Assembly: GCA_035628915.1 (NCBI GenBank)
Contig: DASPIW010000052.1
Coordinates: forward strand, 62,001-126,000
Reading direction: 5' to 3'
DNA from: JARBUG01 sp035628915
GTDB lineage: Bacteria > Bacillota > Sulfobacillia > Symbiobacteriales > Symbiobacteriaceae
DNA length: 64,000 nucleotides
In this document: one piece after another, positions 1 to 8,754 of the stretch
Layout of the letters: each line of letters opens with the position of its first letter
How positions within the stretch are numbered: position 1 is the stretch's first letter
The notes under the pieces: model-generated
What the model was told of the DNA's origin: nothing
Seen by the model: the letters and a program-made list of their open reading frames with translations, nothing else
Database searches by the model: none
Position numbers and translations under genes: made by a program

Positions 1-206
1 AGGGTGCCGTCACCGCCCAAGGCGACGACGCGATCGTAGCCTTCGGCGGCAGCCTCCCGGGCCAGGGCCTCCCCGTGGCGGGGACGCTCGGTAAACTTGA
101 CGCCGTACTCGCCCAGAGATGCCACCATCGGCTCAATCTGCTTCCAGGTTTTCAGGGCCCGCCCGTGGCCTGCAGTCGGGTTGACAATAAAGCAAAGGCG
201 CGGCAT
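1..206 (-). CDS. Diacylglycerol/lipid kinase family protein, N-terminal part (cut by window edge)
   Basis: Only the first 68 codons are inside the window; the rest lies to the left. The start is the ATG at 206, read leftward. The segment opens with a FIVNPTAG motif and reaches GGDGTL at the edge, the nucleotide-binding signature of the diacylglycerol kinase catalytic fold (YegS/DgkB type), which phosphorylates lipid head groups at the inner membrane face. NAD kinases also carry GGDGT, but the early NPxAG-type stretch fits lipid kinases better. It reads away from the cell-wall cluster and is separated from the next gene by about 100 bases. Substrate cannot be told from this fragment. Confidence 0.8.
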   Translation of the reverse strand, partial: MPRLCFIVNPTAGHGRALKTWKQIEPMVASLGEYGVKFTERPRHGEALAREAAAEGYDRVVALGGDGT

Positions 207-308
207 GGCCGCAACAACTCCTCCTGCCGGGTCAGATGGGCCCGGCCCAGTGCTAGTATTACCGCTACTCTGGATTCGTGACCCTCCTCTCATCTCCTGC
301 ATATACAC

Positions 309-1562
309 TTAGCGGCGGCGCGCCACACTGCTTTCGAGCGCGGCCAACTCTTCGTCGGACAGCTCGCCCAGCGTCCACCAGGATATGCCGCCCAGGCTGT
401 ACCGCTTGGCCAGCCCAACGATCACGGCCAGCGAGTCGGGCGTTTCGTACCATCGCAGCCCGAGCAGCAGCTTGCTGCCGTTGGCATCGCCCACCGCCGC
501 CACGGCCATGCGAACTGCCTCGTCCACCTGGTCCGTCGGCTCGGGCTGATTTACTACGTAGTCGTGCGCCATGATCTGCATGGTGTCGGCCACCCGGGCA
601 ATCGCCGCGTAGTCGTACCCGTGATACGAGCCGTTCAAAGGCGGCAGGCTGACGGCCGTCTCTTTTCCCGCCGCCCGCATGCGTTCGGCCACGGCCGCGA
701 CGAACCGGACATACCCCTGCCGGACCCGCTCCAACTCCTCGTCGGTCTCCGACCAACCAAGGTACTCCACGTCCAGCACCACGCCGTCAAACCTCTTCTC
801 GCCCACCAGTGCGGCGATGGCATCCGCCGCCCGGGCGGTCTTCGCTTCGTCCAGAATCAGGTTGGTCATGCCCAGCGCTTCGGTATCGGTCTCGTGGACG
901 AGCAGGAGGCGCCTGGTGCCGGCGGCTGCGGCATCTCTGAGCAGGCTTTCCGGGGAGACGTCGCCGTTGGGCTCCGGCCAGAAATAGTCTTGGCCGGTGA
1001 GATTGAGTGATCCGTCATCGTTCAGGCGAGCCCAGCCGTACGCCACGTCGGAGAACCGGGGCACCAGATCACGCCGCGGGAAGCTGCCCAGGGCGTAGAA
1101 CGCAAGCGTACGCATTGTTCGCACGGGCGATGTGATCGAGACGGTGAAGGTGTCGCCGTTCCAGGCGACACCGGCGCCGAAGGCGGTGCTGAAAGCCCGC
1201 AGGGGCACGAGGGTCCGGTCGTTCACCAGCATGGGCGGCACGTCCAGCTCAACGGCCGTTCCGTTGACCCACATGGTCCTGACCCCGATCCTCAGGTATG
1301 CCAGGGCCCCCGGACCGTAGGCCTGGATCGAACGGTTCTCCCCGTTCCAGATCACGGTCACCCCGAGCGCTTCGGCGATGGCCCGGAACGGAACCATGGT
1401 GCGGCCTTCCACGATGATGGGGGGCACAGGAAACGCCAGCGGGTAGCCGTCAAGCCGGATCGACGGTGACGGCGGGGGATCGGCCGCGGCCGGGTATCCC
1501 GGCGCCGACCCGATCAAAGCTCCGGCACAAATGAGAACTGCCAGCAGTCTTTTCGCGAGCAC
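309..1562 (-). CDS. Exported copper-amine-oxidase-like domain / glycoside hydrolase 18-type protein
   Basis: The 417-residue protein begins at a GTG at 1562 behind an AAAGGAG site. An upstream in-frame extension to 2105 runs through the murA terminator and murA itself and is rejected. Residues 1-27 are a signal peptide. Residues 35-142 hold two copies of the repeat seen in copper amine oxidase N-terminal-like stalk domains (PPIIVEGRTMVPFR and PPMLVNDRTLVPLR). Residues about 150-415 resemble YaaH/GH18 domains: the strand with DGVVLDVE (Asp259 to Glu266) matches the catalytic DxxxxDxE signature. It probably binds or hydrolyses peptidoglycan or chitin-like glycan outside the membrane. It follows murA but has its own ribosome site beyond a terminator, so it is probably transcribed separately. 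Confidence 0.8.
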   Translation of the reverse strand: MLAKRLLAVLICAGALIGSAPGYPAAADPPPSPSIRLDGYPLAFPVPPIIVEGRTMVPFRAIAEALGVTVIWNGENRSIQAYGPGALAYLRIGVRTMWVNGTAVELDVPPMLVNDRTLVPLRAFSTAFGAGVAWNGDTFTVSITSPVRTMRTLAFYALGSFPRRDLVPRFSDVAYGWARLNDDGSLNLTGQDYFWPEPNGDVSPESLLRDAAAAGTRRLLLVHETDTEALGMTNLILDEAKTARAADAIAALVGEKRFDGVVLDVEYLGWSETDEELERVRQGYVRFVAAVAERMRAAGKETAVSLPPLNGSYHGYDYAAIARVADTMQIMAHDYVVNQPEPTDQVDEAVRMAVAAVGDANGSKLLLGLRWYETPDSLAVIVGLAKRYSLGGISWWTLGELSDEELAALESSVARRR

Positions 1563-1593
1563 TTCCCTCAACTCCTTTCGTACGCGAAGAACG

Positions 1594-1628
1594 AAAAAAG
1601 GCCCGCCTGTGTTCGCCACAGGCGGGCC
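1594..1628 (-). terminator. Rho-independent terminator after murA
   Basis: A 12-bp perfect stem (1600-1611 with 1617-1628) closes a 5-base loop. Reading leftward it is followed by six T residues, so it ends the murA transcript before the GH18-like gene. Confidence 0.85.
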
Positions 1629-1642
1629 CTTTTGATGAAGAT

Positions 1643-2917
1643 TTACCCCCGGGATATCCGGGCGCCGAGGCCCCGGAGCTTCTGGTCCAGGTTCTGGTAA
1701 CCCCGGTCGATGTGGATGATCTGTTCGATGGTGGTGGTCCCTTCGGCGGCGAGGCCGGCCAGTACCAGGGCCATCCCCTCGCGCAGGGCGGGGCATTCGA
1801 CGGTGGCGCCCGAGAGCCGGGGAACGCCCTGCACGACGGCAGTCCGCCCTTCGGTCTTGATATTGGCGCCCAGCCGCCGCAGCTCCTCCGCCACCTTGAA
1901 CCGGTTCTCGAATATCGTCTCCGTGATGATGCTGGTGCCCTCGGCCGAAACCATGAGGGCCATCATCTGCGGCTGCATGTCGGTGGGAAAGCCGGGGTAG
2001 GGCAGAGTCTTGAGGTCCGTTGCCCGCAGCTGCTGCGGCCCGATGGCCCGCACCCAGTCGTCCCCGTCCTCGGTGCTGCAGCCCATCTCCCGCAATTTCG
2101 CGCAAATGGCGTCCAGGTGCTCCGGAATGACGCCCGTCACCGTCACCTCGCCGCCGGTCACGGCGGCGGCGGCCAGGAATGTGCCGGCCTCGATCCGGTC
2201 GGGAATCACGGTATGTTCCGTGGTCCCCAGCGACTTGACACCTTGAATGCGGATCACGTCCATGCCGGCCCCGCGCACCTTGGCGCCCAGCCGGTTGAGG
2301 AAGTTCTGCAGATCGACGATCTCCGGCTCCCGGGCCGCGTTGCGAATCACGGTGGCACCTTCGGCAAGGACAGCAGCCATCATCAGGTTTTCCGTGGCGC
2401 CCACGCTGGGGAAGTCGAGGTAGATCTCAGTGCCTTTGAGACGCCCGGGCACCGACGCCTCGATGAAGCCGAAGCGCTCCTCGATTCTGGCGCCCAGCTG
2501 CTCGAGCCCCCGAAGGTGAAAATCGATGGGTCGGGGACCGATGGCGCAGCCCCCCGGGTAGGAGATACGGATCTTCCCGAGGCGGGCCAGCAGCGGGCCC
2601 ATCAGAAAGATGGACGAGCGCATCTCCCGGGTAAAGTCGGCCCCGACTTCGCCGGTGGCCAGACTCCCCGGTACAATGCGCAGCGTCCGCCCGGCTTCGC
2701 CGGCGGGCAGCTCTTCGACACCGGCGCCGAGGCGGCGCAGGATCTCCAGCATGACAGAGACGTCGCGAATGACCGGCGTGTTATGGATGACCGATTCGCC
2801 GGAAGTCAGCAGTGCCGCCGCGAGAATGGGCAGAGCGGCATTTTTGGCGCCGCTGATTCCCACCTTCCCCTGCAGCCGGTTGCCGCCGGCGACGACATAG
2901 CGATCAGTCGTCTTCAC
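1643..2917 (-). CDS. murA: UDP-N-acetylglucosamine 1-carboxyvinyltransferase
   Basis: MurA transfers enolpyruvate from PEP to UDP-GlcNAc, the first committed cytoplasmic step of peptidoglycan synthesis. The protein of about 424 residues has the KNAALP motif near residue 25 (the substrate-binding lysine and asparagine) and the active-site loop GGCAIGPRP with the reactive cysteine at residue 124, so it is of the fosfomycin-sensitive kind. I place the start at the GTG at 2917, nine bases after GGGAGGT; the longer reading to 2935 puts that ribosome site inside the gene. It is the last gene of the leftward cell-wall cluster, 58 bases after murB, and ends at a strong terminator. Confidence 0.95.
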   Translation of the reverse strand: MKTTDRYVVAGGNRLQGKVGISGAKNAALPILAAALLTSGESVIHNTPVIRDVSVMLEILRRLGAGVEELPAGEAGRTLRIVPGSLATGEVGADFTREMRSSIFLMGPLLARLGKIRISYPGGCAIGPRPIDFHLRGLEQLGARIEERFGFIEASVPGRLKGTEIYLDFPSVGATENLMMAAVLAEGATVIRNAAREPEIVDLQNFLNRLGAKVRGAGMDVIRIQGVKSLGTTEHTVIPDRIEAGTFLAAAAVTGGEVTVTGVIPEHLDAICAKLREMGCSTEDGDDWVRAIGPQQLRATDLKTLPYPGFPTDMQPQMMALMVSAEGTSIITETIFENRFKVAEELRRLGANIKTEGRTAVVQGVPRLSGATVECPALREGMALVLAGLAAEGTTTIEQIIHIDRGYQNLDQKLRGLGARISRG

Positions 2918-2974
2918 ATCCAATAGACCTCCCACGGTCGGAAGCGGGCCGACCGGGGTGCCAGGGGCGCCCGA

Positions 2975-3904
2975 TCAGGCGGTGAAATGGGGGTTCTCGC
3001 CCCAGATCCTCACTTCCGGCTCAAGCCGTACTCCAAACCGCTCCAGGACCCGTGCGCGGACTTGTTGCATCAGAGTCAGGACATCTTTGGCCGTGGCGCC
3101 CCCGAGATTGACCATAAAGTTGGCGTGAACTGTCGAGACCTGCGCTCCACCTTCGGTCAGCCCTTTCAGGCCGGTCTGCTCAATCAGCCACCCGGCGGGC
3201 TTTTCGCCCGGCGGGTTTTTGAATATCGATCCGGCGTTGGGCAGGTTGAGCGGTTGGGTGGACCGCCGCCGCTCGAGATGATGCTGCATCCGCTCTGCTA
3301 TACCCGTTGGATCATCGTGGTGTAAGTCCATTACGACTTCCACTACTATCGCAGACGTTGATTGTAGCCTAGACGTTCGATAGCTGAGACCAATTTCCTG
3401 AGGGGTAAATGTCTGCTCCCCGCCGTCCGGCCAGGTGACCGTGGCCGAAGAGACTACCTGCGACATGTCGCCCCCGTGGGCGCCGGCGTTTATCATCAAC
3501 CCGGCGCCGACGGTGCCGGGAATGGCACAGGCAAACTCGATGCCGCCCAGGCCCAATTTGCCGACCTTCATGGCCAGCTTCGGCAGATCGTAGCCGCCGC
3601 CGGCCCGGACGCGGGTGCCATCCACCTCGAAGCGGTCAAACTCGCCGCCCAGCAGCAGGACAAAACCGCGCACGCCGTCGTCGGAGACCAGCAGGTTGCT
3701 GCCCCGCCCTAGCAGGTGAACGGGTTGGGACGATTGCTGAGCCAGGATCAGCACCCCGGACAACTCCCGGCGGTCTGTGACCTCGATCAGAAAATCAGCC
3801 GGGCCGCCAATCCGAAACGTGGTGTGCCGGCTTAGGGGTTCATTCTCATGGATGCGGCCCGGGTCGCGGATTATGCTACGCAACTCTTGTTCCAAAGGTG
3901 ACAT
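2975..3904 (-). CDS. murB: UDP-N-acetylenolpyruvoylglucosamine reductase
   Basis: MurB reduces the enolpyruvyl product of MurA with NADPH to give UDP-N-acetylmuramic acid. The 309-residue protein carries the FAD-binding signature (TTFRIGGPADFLIE and GRGSNLLVSD), the IPGTVGAGLMINAGA loop, SYRTSRL, and the NAGSIFKNP segment with the catalytic serine. Length and motif layout fit type IIb MurB enzymes of Gram-positives. AGGAGG lies 12 bases before the ATG. It lies between murG and murA; murC, often adjacent, is not here. Confidence 0.95.
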   Translation of the reverse strand: MSPLEQELRSIIRDPGRIHENEPLSRHTTFRIGGPADFLIEVTDRRELSGVLILAQQSSQPVHLLGRGSNLLVSDDGVRGFVLLLGGEFDRFEVDGTRVRAGGGYDLPKLAMKVGKLGLGGIEFACAIPGTVGAGLMINAGAHGGDMSQVVSSATVTWPDGGEQTFTPQEIGLSYRTSRLQSTSAIVVEVVMDLHHDDPTGIAERMQHHLERRRSTQPLNLPNAGSIFKNPPGEKPAGWLIEQTGLKGLTEGGAQVSTVHANFMVNLGGATAKDVLTLMQQVRARVLERFGVRLEPEVRIWGENPHFTA

Positions 3905-3947
3905 AGCTCAGGCCGGCCTCCTTTTCCTGTGAAGTTGACCGGAAGTG

Positions 3948-5048
3948 CTACCGCCCGGAGGCGATTGCCATGATCTCCCGGGCAATGTCGGCTGCGGCCT
4001 CCGGCTGCGCCAGCGTGCGCAGGGCCTCGGACATGCCGGCGCACATGGTTTCGTCGCTGAGGAGCACGCCAATGGTGCCCGCCAGCTTGTCGGCGGACAT
4101 CTCCTTCTCCCGGACGACCAGGGCGGCGCCCCGCTTCTCCAGCGTCCGGGCGTTCCAGTCCTGATGGTTATGCGTGACGTTGGGGCTGGGAATCAGCACG
4201 GACGGCAGCCCCCGGACCTGGATTTCCGCGAGGGTAAGGGCACCGGACCGGAAAACCCCCACATCGGCTGCGGCGTAAGCCTCCGGCATGTTATGCAGGT
4301 AAGGGATGATGGTGACCCCGGCAGTCTCGGGGCCGTACTGCTCCCTGACTTGCTGCAAATAGCGTTCCCCGGTGATGTGCAGGACTTTGAGACCATCGAT
4401 CGAGCTCACCAGCAGCTTGACCGCGTCGACGGCGTACCGGTTGAAATCGCGCCCGCCGCCGCTGCCGCCCATGATCACCAGCACCTTGTCCTGCTCGGTG
4501 TAGGCGAACGCCCTACGCCCCGTCTGCCGGTCGGCCTGGCCGACCTCCGGACGCACGGGGTTGCCGATGAACTTCAGGCGGGCGCCCGGTGGGAAGTAGG
4601 GCAGGGCCTCTTCATATGGCACAAAGACCGCTCTGGCCCAGCGGGCAGCGATGCGGTTCGTCACGCCCGGGAAGGCGTTCTGCTCCTGAATGACCACGGG
4701 CCGGCCGGCCAGGCGGGCGGCGAGGAGCACAGGGCCGCTGACGAAGCCGCCGGTGCCAATCACCACATCCGGTCGAAACCGGCGAATGTGACCTAAAGAG
4801 TCCAGCAGGCCCTTGAACGCTTTCAGGGCGCCTTTCACTTTCTGAATGGCCGACAGGTTGATCAGGCCGGCACTGGAGATGTTGACGAAGGGGATATTCT
4901 CCCTGGGCACGAGCGTCGCCTCACGCCCGGTCTGTGTGCCGACGTACAGCAGTTCTGCCTGCGGGTCCAGCGCCCGGATGGCGTGCGCGATCGAGACTGC
5001 GGGGTAAATGTGCCCGCCGGTGCCGCCGCCTGCGATCAGGTATTTCAT
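3948..5048 (-). CDS. murG: UDP-GlcNAc--lipid I N-acetylglucosaminyltransferase
   Basis: MurG is a peripheral membrane GT28 glycosyltransferase that converts lipid I to lipid II. The 366-residue protein opens with the glycine-rich IAGGGTGGHIYPA loop, has IGTGGFVSGP, and ends with the second Rossmann half containing MGGSGGG and the donor-binding stretch FRSGALTLAEI. GGAGGGA stands before the ATG. It follows ftsW closely (65 bases) and precedes murB. Confidence 0.95.
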   Translation of the reverse strand: MKYLIAGGGTGGHIYPAVSIAHAIRALDPQAELLYVGTQTGREATLVPRENIPFVNISSAGLINLSAIQKVKGALKAFKGLLDSLGHIRRFRPDVVIGTGGFVSGPVLLAARLAGRPVVIQEQNAFPGVTNRIAARWARAVFVPYEEALPYFPPGARLKFIGNPVRPEVGQADRQTGRRAFAYTEQDKVLVIMGGSGGGRDFNRYAVDAVKLLVSSIDGLKVLHITGERYLQQVREQYGPETAGVTIIPYLHNMPEAYAAADVGVFRSGALTLAEIQVRGLPSVLIPSPNVTHNHQDWNARTLEKRGAALVVREKEMSADKLAGTIGVLLSDETMCAGMSEALRTLAQPEAAADIAREIMAIASGR

Positions 5049-5113
5049 GTGCGGTCCCTCCGATACGTGGATGAAGGCCGGGCGGGAGCCTTTCCGCCTC
5101 CGCCCGGCCGGGC

Positions 5114-6217
5114 CTATGATTGCCTGGAATACCGGCTGACACCCAACAATATGCCCACGCCGGACAGCGTAATGAGCAGAGAGGTACCACCGTAGCTCAG
5201 GAACGGCAGGGGAATGCCGGTCGAGGGAATCGATGCCGTCACGACGGCAATGTTCATGGCCGCCTGCAGGGTGATCAGCGATGTAACGCCGGTCGCCAGC
5301 AGGCTGGTGAACCGGTCCGGCGCCTGCACGGCAATCCGGTAGCCCCGCCAGGCAAACGCGAAGAAGAGCAGCAGCACCATGGCGGCGCCGATGAACCCCA
5401 ATTCTTCCCCGAGCACCGCGAAGATCATGTCGGTGTGCCGTTCGGGCAGGTAGAAATGCTTGGTCCGGCTCCGCCCCAGACCGACCCCGAAGAGCCCGCC
5501 GGAGCCGAAGGCCAGGAGCGCCTGAATGATCTGGTAGCCCGAGTCGCTGGGGTCAACCCAGGGGTTGAGGAACGTGGTAATGCGGCTCCATCGTTCGGCA
5601 TCGATGAACGCCAGGCCGAGGACGCCCAGGGCGCCCAGCGCCCCAAGGCCGCCAAGATGTGCAAGTTCCGCACCGCCGGCGAAGAGCATCAGAAAGGCGG
5701 TGCCGCCCAGCGTCAACGATGTGCCCAGGTCGGGCTCCAGCATGATCAGGCCAAAGAATAGGCCCAGCAGGAGCAGCGGCGGCAGAAGGCCGCGCCAAAA
5801 CGATTTGATCTCCCGGGGGTTTCGACTCAAATAGTCGGACAGGAAGATGATGAAGGCAAACTTGGCGAACTCGGACGGCTGGAACTGCAGCGTACCGGCC
5901 CCCAGCCAACGCCGGGCGCCCAGCCGGTAGATGCCCACGCCGGGGATGATCACCAGCACCAGCAGTACGATGACGCCGAGCACAATCGGCCGGGCGTACT
6001 TCTGCCACGTCCACGGCGGAATGGTAGCGAAAAACCACATGGACGCCAGGCTGACCACCGCCCATACCGCCTGCCGCTGCAGGTAGTGGAACGGGTTGTG
6101 GTTTTCAACCTCGGCGATGACCGAACTGGACGAATACACCATGACGAGTCCGATGGCAAGTAGAAGCGCGACCACTGTAATGAGGGTGTAGTCCGGCGCC
6201 TTGCGCGTCTGCTGCAA
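5114..6217 (-). CDS. ftsW: SEDS peptidoglycan glycosyltransferase FtsW/SpoVE
   Basis: This is a polytopic membrane protein of 367 residues with about ten hydrophobic segments, a member of the SEDS family that polymerises lipid II with a partner class B penicillin-binding protein. Family marks are GIYRLGARRWL near residue 100, the FQPSEFAKFA motif, and the C-terminal IPLPFLSYGGTSLL. The start is a TTG behind GGGGGG. The position in the dcw cluster points to septal FtsW or its sporulation paralogue SpoVE; the sequence alone does not decide. murD normally lies just before this gene but is missing. Confidence 0.92.
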   Translation of the reverse strand: MQQTRKAPDYTLITVVALLLAIGLVMVYSSSSVIAEVENHNPFHYLQRQAVWAVVSLASMWFFATIPPWTWQKYARPIVLGVIVLLVLVIIPGVGIYRLGARRWLGAGTLQFQPSEFAKFAFIIFLSDYLSRNPREIKSFWRGLLPPLLLLGLFFGLIMLEPDLGTSLTLGGTAFLMLFAGGAELAHLGGLGALGALGVLGLAFIDAERWSRITTFLNPWVDPSDSGYQIIQALLAFGSGGLFGVGLGRSRTKHFYLPERHTDMIFAVLGEELGFIGAAMVLLLFFAFAWRGYRIAVQAPDRFTSLLATGVTSLITLQAAMNIAVVTASIPSTGIPLPFLSYGGTSLLITLSGVGILLGVSRYSRQS

Positions 6218-6247
6218 GGAAGTCCGCCCCCCTCTTCTTATCCCCGG

Positions 6248-7252
6248 CTACCGCCCCATGATCCATCCCGGCAGCGCCAGGTAGGCGAGGCCGGCCAGGA
6301 CGATACAGGTCGTCCAGAACCAGCGCAGAACCTTGCCTTCGGACCAGCCCAGGAGCTCAAAGTGATGATGGATCGGTGCCATCTTAAAGATACGCTTCCC
6401 GGTCAACTGGAATGACGCAACCTGCAGAATCACGGACAAGGTTTCTGCGACGAAGAGCCCGCCGACGATGACGAGCAGGAACTCCGTCTTGGTGAGCACC
6501 GCGAGAGCCGCCAGGGCGCCGCCCAGGGCGAAGGAGCCCACGTCGCCCATGAAGACCCGGGCGGGGTGAGCGTTGTACTTCAAGAAACCGATGCAGCCGC
6601 CGACCAGGCTGATGCCCAGCGTGGCCATGTCCCACTGGCCTTTCACGGCCGAAACGGCGATGGCATAGAACGCAAAAACGATGATCGAGCAGCCGGCCAG
6701 CAGGCCGTCCAGACCGTCGGTGAAGTTGACGGCGTTGGCCGTGCCCCAGACGATGATCAGGATCAGGCCATAGTAGAGCGGCTTGCCGAGGTTTACCGCC
6801 ATGTTGATGTAAGGAATCCAGACTTCGGTGCCAAGGCCCAGCACTTCGACGGCGCCATAGCCCAAAATCGCTGCCAGCGCAACCTGGGCCAGCAGCTTGT
6901 CACGGGCGCGTAAGCCCAGCGACCGCTTCAGCACGACCTTGATGTAGTCGTCTGCAAAGCCGACGGCGCCGTGCCCCAGCGTGAGGGCCAGGGCGATCAG
7001 CATGCGGATGGTGGCCTCGCCCTCGCGGGGCGCGAAAAGCAGCGTGGCCAGGGCCGCCGGAACGACGAAGATGATGCCGCCCATGGTAGGGGTGCCCGCT
7101 TTGGCCTGGTGCGCCGCGTGCATTTCTGCCCGAATCGTCTGCCCGGCCTTGAGGCGCCGCAGCAAGGGCAGCACCAGGGGCCCCATGGCCAGGGCGGCCA
7201 GGGTGGCAAAGCCGAATGCCAAGACCAGGCGCATTGTCGGAGTGAAGAACAT
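6248..7252 (-). CDS. mraY: Phospho-N-acetylmuramoyl-pentapeptide transferase
   Basis: MraY is the integral membrane enzyme that moves phospho-MurNAc-pentapeptide onto undecaprenyl phosphate to form lipid I. The 334-residue protein has about ten membrane segments and the family signatures GTPTMGG, the metal-binding FADDYIKV and NFTDGLDGL motifs with conserved aspartates, and APIHHHFEL near the C-terminus. Its start is the ATG at 7252, after AAAGGA at a rather long spacing. It lies 121 bases after murF and 30 bases before ftsW. Confidence 0.96.
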   Translation of the reverse strand: MFFTPTMRLVLAFGFATLAALAMGPLVLPLLRRLKAGQTIRAEMHAAHQAKAGTPTMGGIIFVVPAALATLLFAPREGEATIRMLIALALTLGHGAVGFADDYIKVVLKRSLGLRARDKLLAQVALAAILGYGAVEVLGLGTEVWIPYINMAVNLGKPLYYGLILIIVWGTANAVNFTDGLDGLLAGCSIIVFAFYAIAVSAVKGQWDMATLGISLVGGCIGFLKYNAHPARVFMGDVGSFALGGALAALAVLTKTEFLLVIVGGLFVAETLSVILQVASFQLTGKRIFKMAPIHHHFELLGWSEGKVLRWFWTTCIVLAGLAYLALPGWIMGR

Positions 7253-7373
7253 ATACGTACAAGTCCTTTCCGCCAGGAAATCGTGGGGAGGTCGCCACAG
7301 CTTGGAGAATTAGCTTCAATCATGCCCCGCCGGCGCTCGATTGGCTACGGCATGCCGGTTGGGGGCCGTATAC

Positions 7374-8753
7374 CTAAGCGGTGAGGTGCTTCTCCAGGGC
7401 AGAGACGACCTCCTCCATTTGCATGCCGCGCGAACCCTTGACCAGCACCGTGTCGCCGGCCCGGATCAACTGGGTCAATAACGCTATGGCCCCGGTCTTC
7501 GCGTCAAAGTGGCGGGCGTGAGCCCCCGCCGCCTCAGCGATGTGTTTTGCCAGGTCGCCGACGGTCACCACCATGTCTGCAAGCCGTCCCGCCTCGGCGC
7601 CCACCTGCAAGTGACCTTCGACCGCAGCGGCGCCCAGTTCGAACATATCGGCCAGCACTGCGACGGCACGGCCCTCCGGTCCGGCCAACTCCCGCATGAC
7701 GCCGAGGGCCGCGATTACGGAAGCAGGTGCGGCATTATACGTGTCATCCAGCAGGCGGACGCCGCCGGCGTTGACGATGCGCATCCGGCTCCCGCTGGGC
7801 GCATACCCGGCGAGCCCCGCCGCCACTTCCGCCAGCGTCATGCCCAGCTCCAGCCCTACGGCGGCAGCAGCGCAGGCGTTCAGCACATTGTGTTTGCCCG
7901 GCGCGGGCAGGACTGCTTCCGTCTCCCCCGCCGAGGTGACCAGCGTGAAGCGCTGACCCGTCTCACCCTCCCGGCGGATCTCCCGAGCCGAGACCCACCG
8001 CTCGCCCCGCCCGGCTGCATCGAAGCCGTAGAACCAAACCTTGCAGGAACCGGTCCCGGCCATGGCAGCTACCAGCGGGTCGTCGGCGTTCAGCACCGCC
8101 GCGCCGTCGGCAGGCAGGCCGCGCACCAGCTCGCCCTTGGCTCGGGCGATATTCTCCTGCGTGCCCAGCAGTTCCAGGTGAGTGACACCCACGTTCGTGA
8201 CCACCCCCACGGAGGGGCAGGCGATGGAGACCAGATATTCAATTTCGCCGAGGGCGCGCATGCCCATCTCCAAGACGGCGACATCCGGTCCCTGGTCCAG
8301 ATCCATGAGCGTGATGGGCAGCCCGACTTCGGAGTTGAAGTTGCCCTTGGACCGGAAGACCCGGAACCGCTGCTCCAGGACGGCGCCCACCATCTCCTTG
8401 GTGGTCGTCTTCCCCACGGAGCCCGTCACGCCCACCACCTTGACGCCGTACCGTTCCCGGTGATACCGGCCCAACTGGCCCAGCGCCAGCAGCGGGTCAG
8501 GGACTTCGACCAGGGCGGTGCCCCGGGCCGCGACCGAACGGCCGACCAGAATGCAGGTCGCCCCGGCTTCCGCCGCCCGGGCGGCGTAGTCATGCCCGTC
8601 GACACGTTCGCCGGGCATGGCGACGAAGCAGTCTCCGGGCCGGACTTTTCTGGAATCGTATGCAAAACCGTAGACCGGGGCCGCCGGGCTCCCCTGCAGG
8701 AGCCGGCCCCCGGTCACCGCCATGATTTCCGCGACTGTGAAAAGCTGCTTCAC
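7374..8753 (-). CDS. murF: UDP-N-acetylmuramoyl-tripeptide--D-alanyl-D-alanine ligase
   Basis: MurF adds D-Ala-D-Ala to UDP-MurNAc-tripeptide using ATP. The 459-residue protein has the Mur ligase order: N-terminal substrate domain, a central ATPase domain with GSVGKTTTKEM (P-loop, about residue 110), and a C-terminal domain with LLDDTYNAAPAS. The GTG start is only one base beyond the murE stop (TGAGGTG), so the two are almost certainly translationally coupled. Confidence 0.95.
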   Translation of the reverse strand: MKQLFTVAEIMAVTGGRLLQGSPAAPVYGFAYDSRKVRPGDCFVAMPGERVDGHDYAARAAEAGATCILVGRSVAARGTALVEVPDPLLALGQLGRYHRERYGVKVVGVTGSVGKTTTKEMVGAVLEQRFRVFRSKGNFNSEVGLPITLMDLDQGPDVAVLEMGMRALGEIEYLVSIACPSVGVVTNVGVTHLELLGTQENIARAKGELVRGLPADGAAVLNADDPLVAAMAGTGSCKVWFYGFDAAGRGERWVSAREIRREGETGQRFTLVTSAGETEAVLPAPGKHNVLNACAAAAVGLELGMTLAEVAAGLAGYAPSGSRMRIVNAGGVRLLDDTYNAAPASVIAALGVMRELAGPEGRAVAVLADMFELGAAAVEGHLQVGAEAGRLADMVVTVGDLAKHIAEAAGAHARHFDAKTGAIALLTQLIRAGDTVLVKGSRGMQMEEVVSALEKHLTA

Positions 8754-8754
8754 C

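Noticed and set aside
309..2105. A 598-residue frame that extends the GH18-like protein upstream through the murA end
   Set aside because: It reads through a strong terminator and murA coding sequence in another frame; the GTG at 1562 has a good ribosome site and signal peptide.
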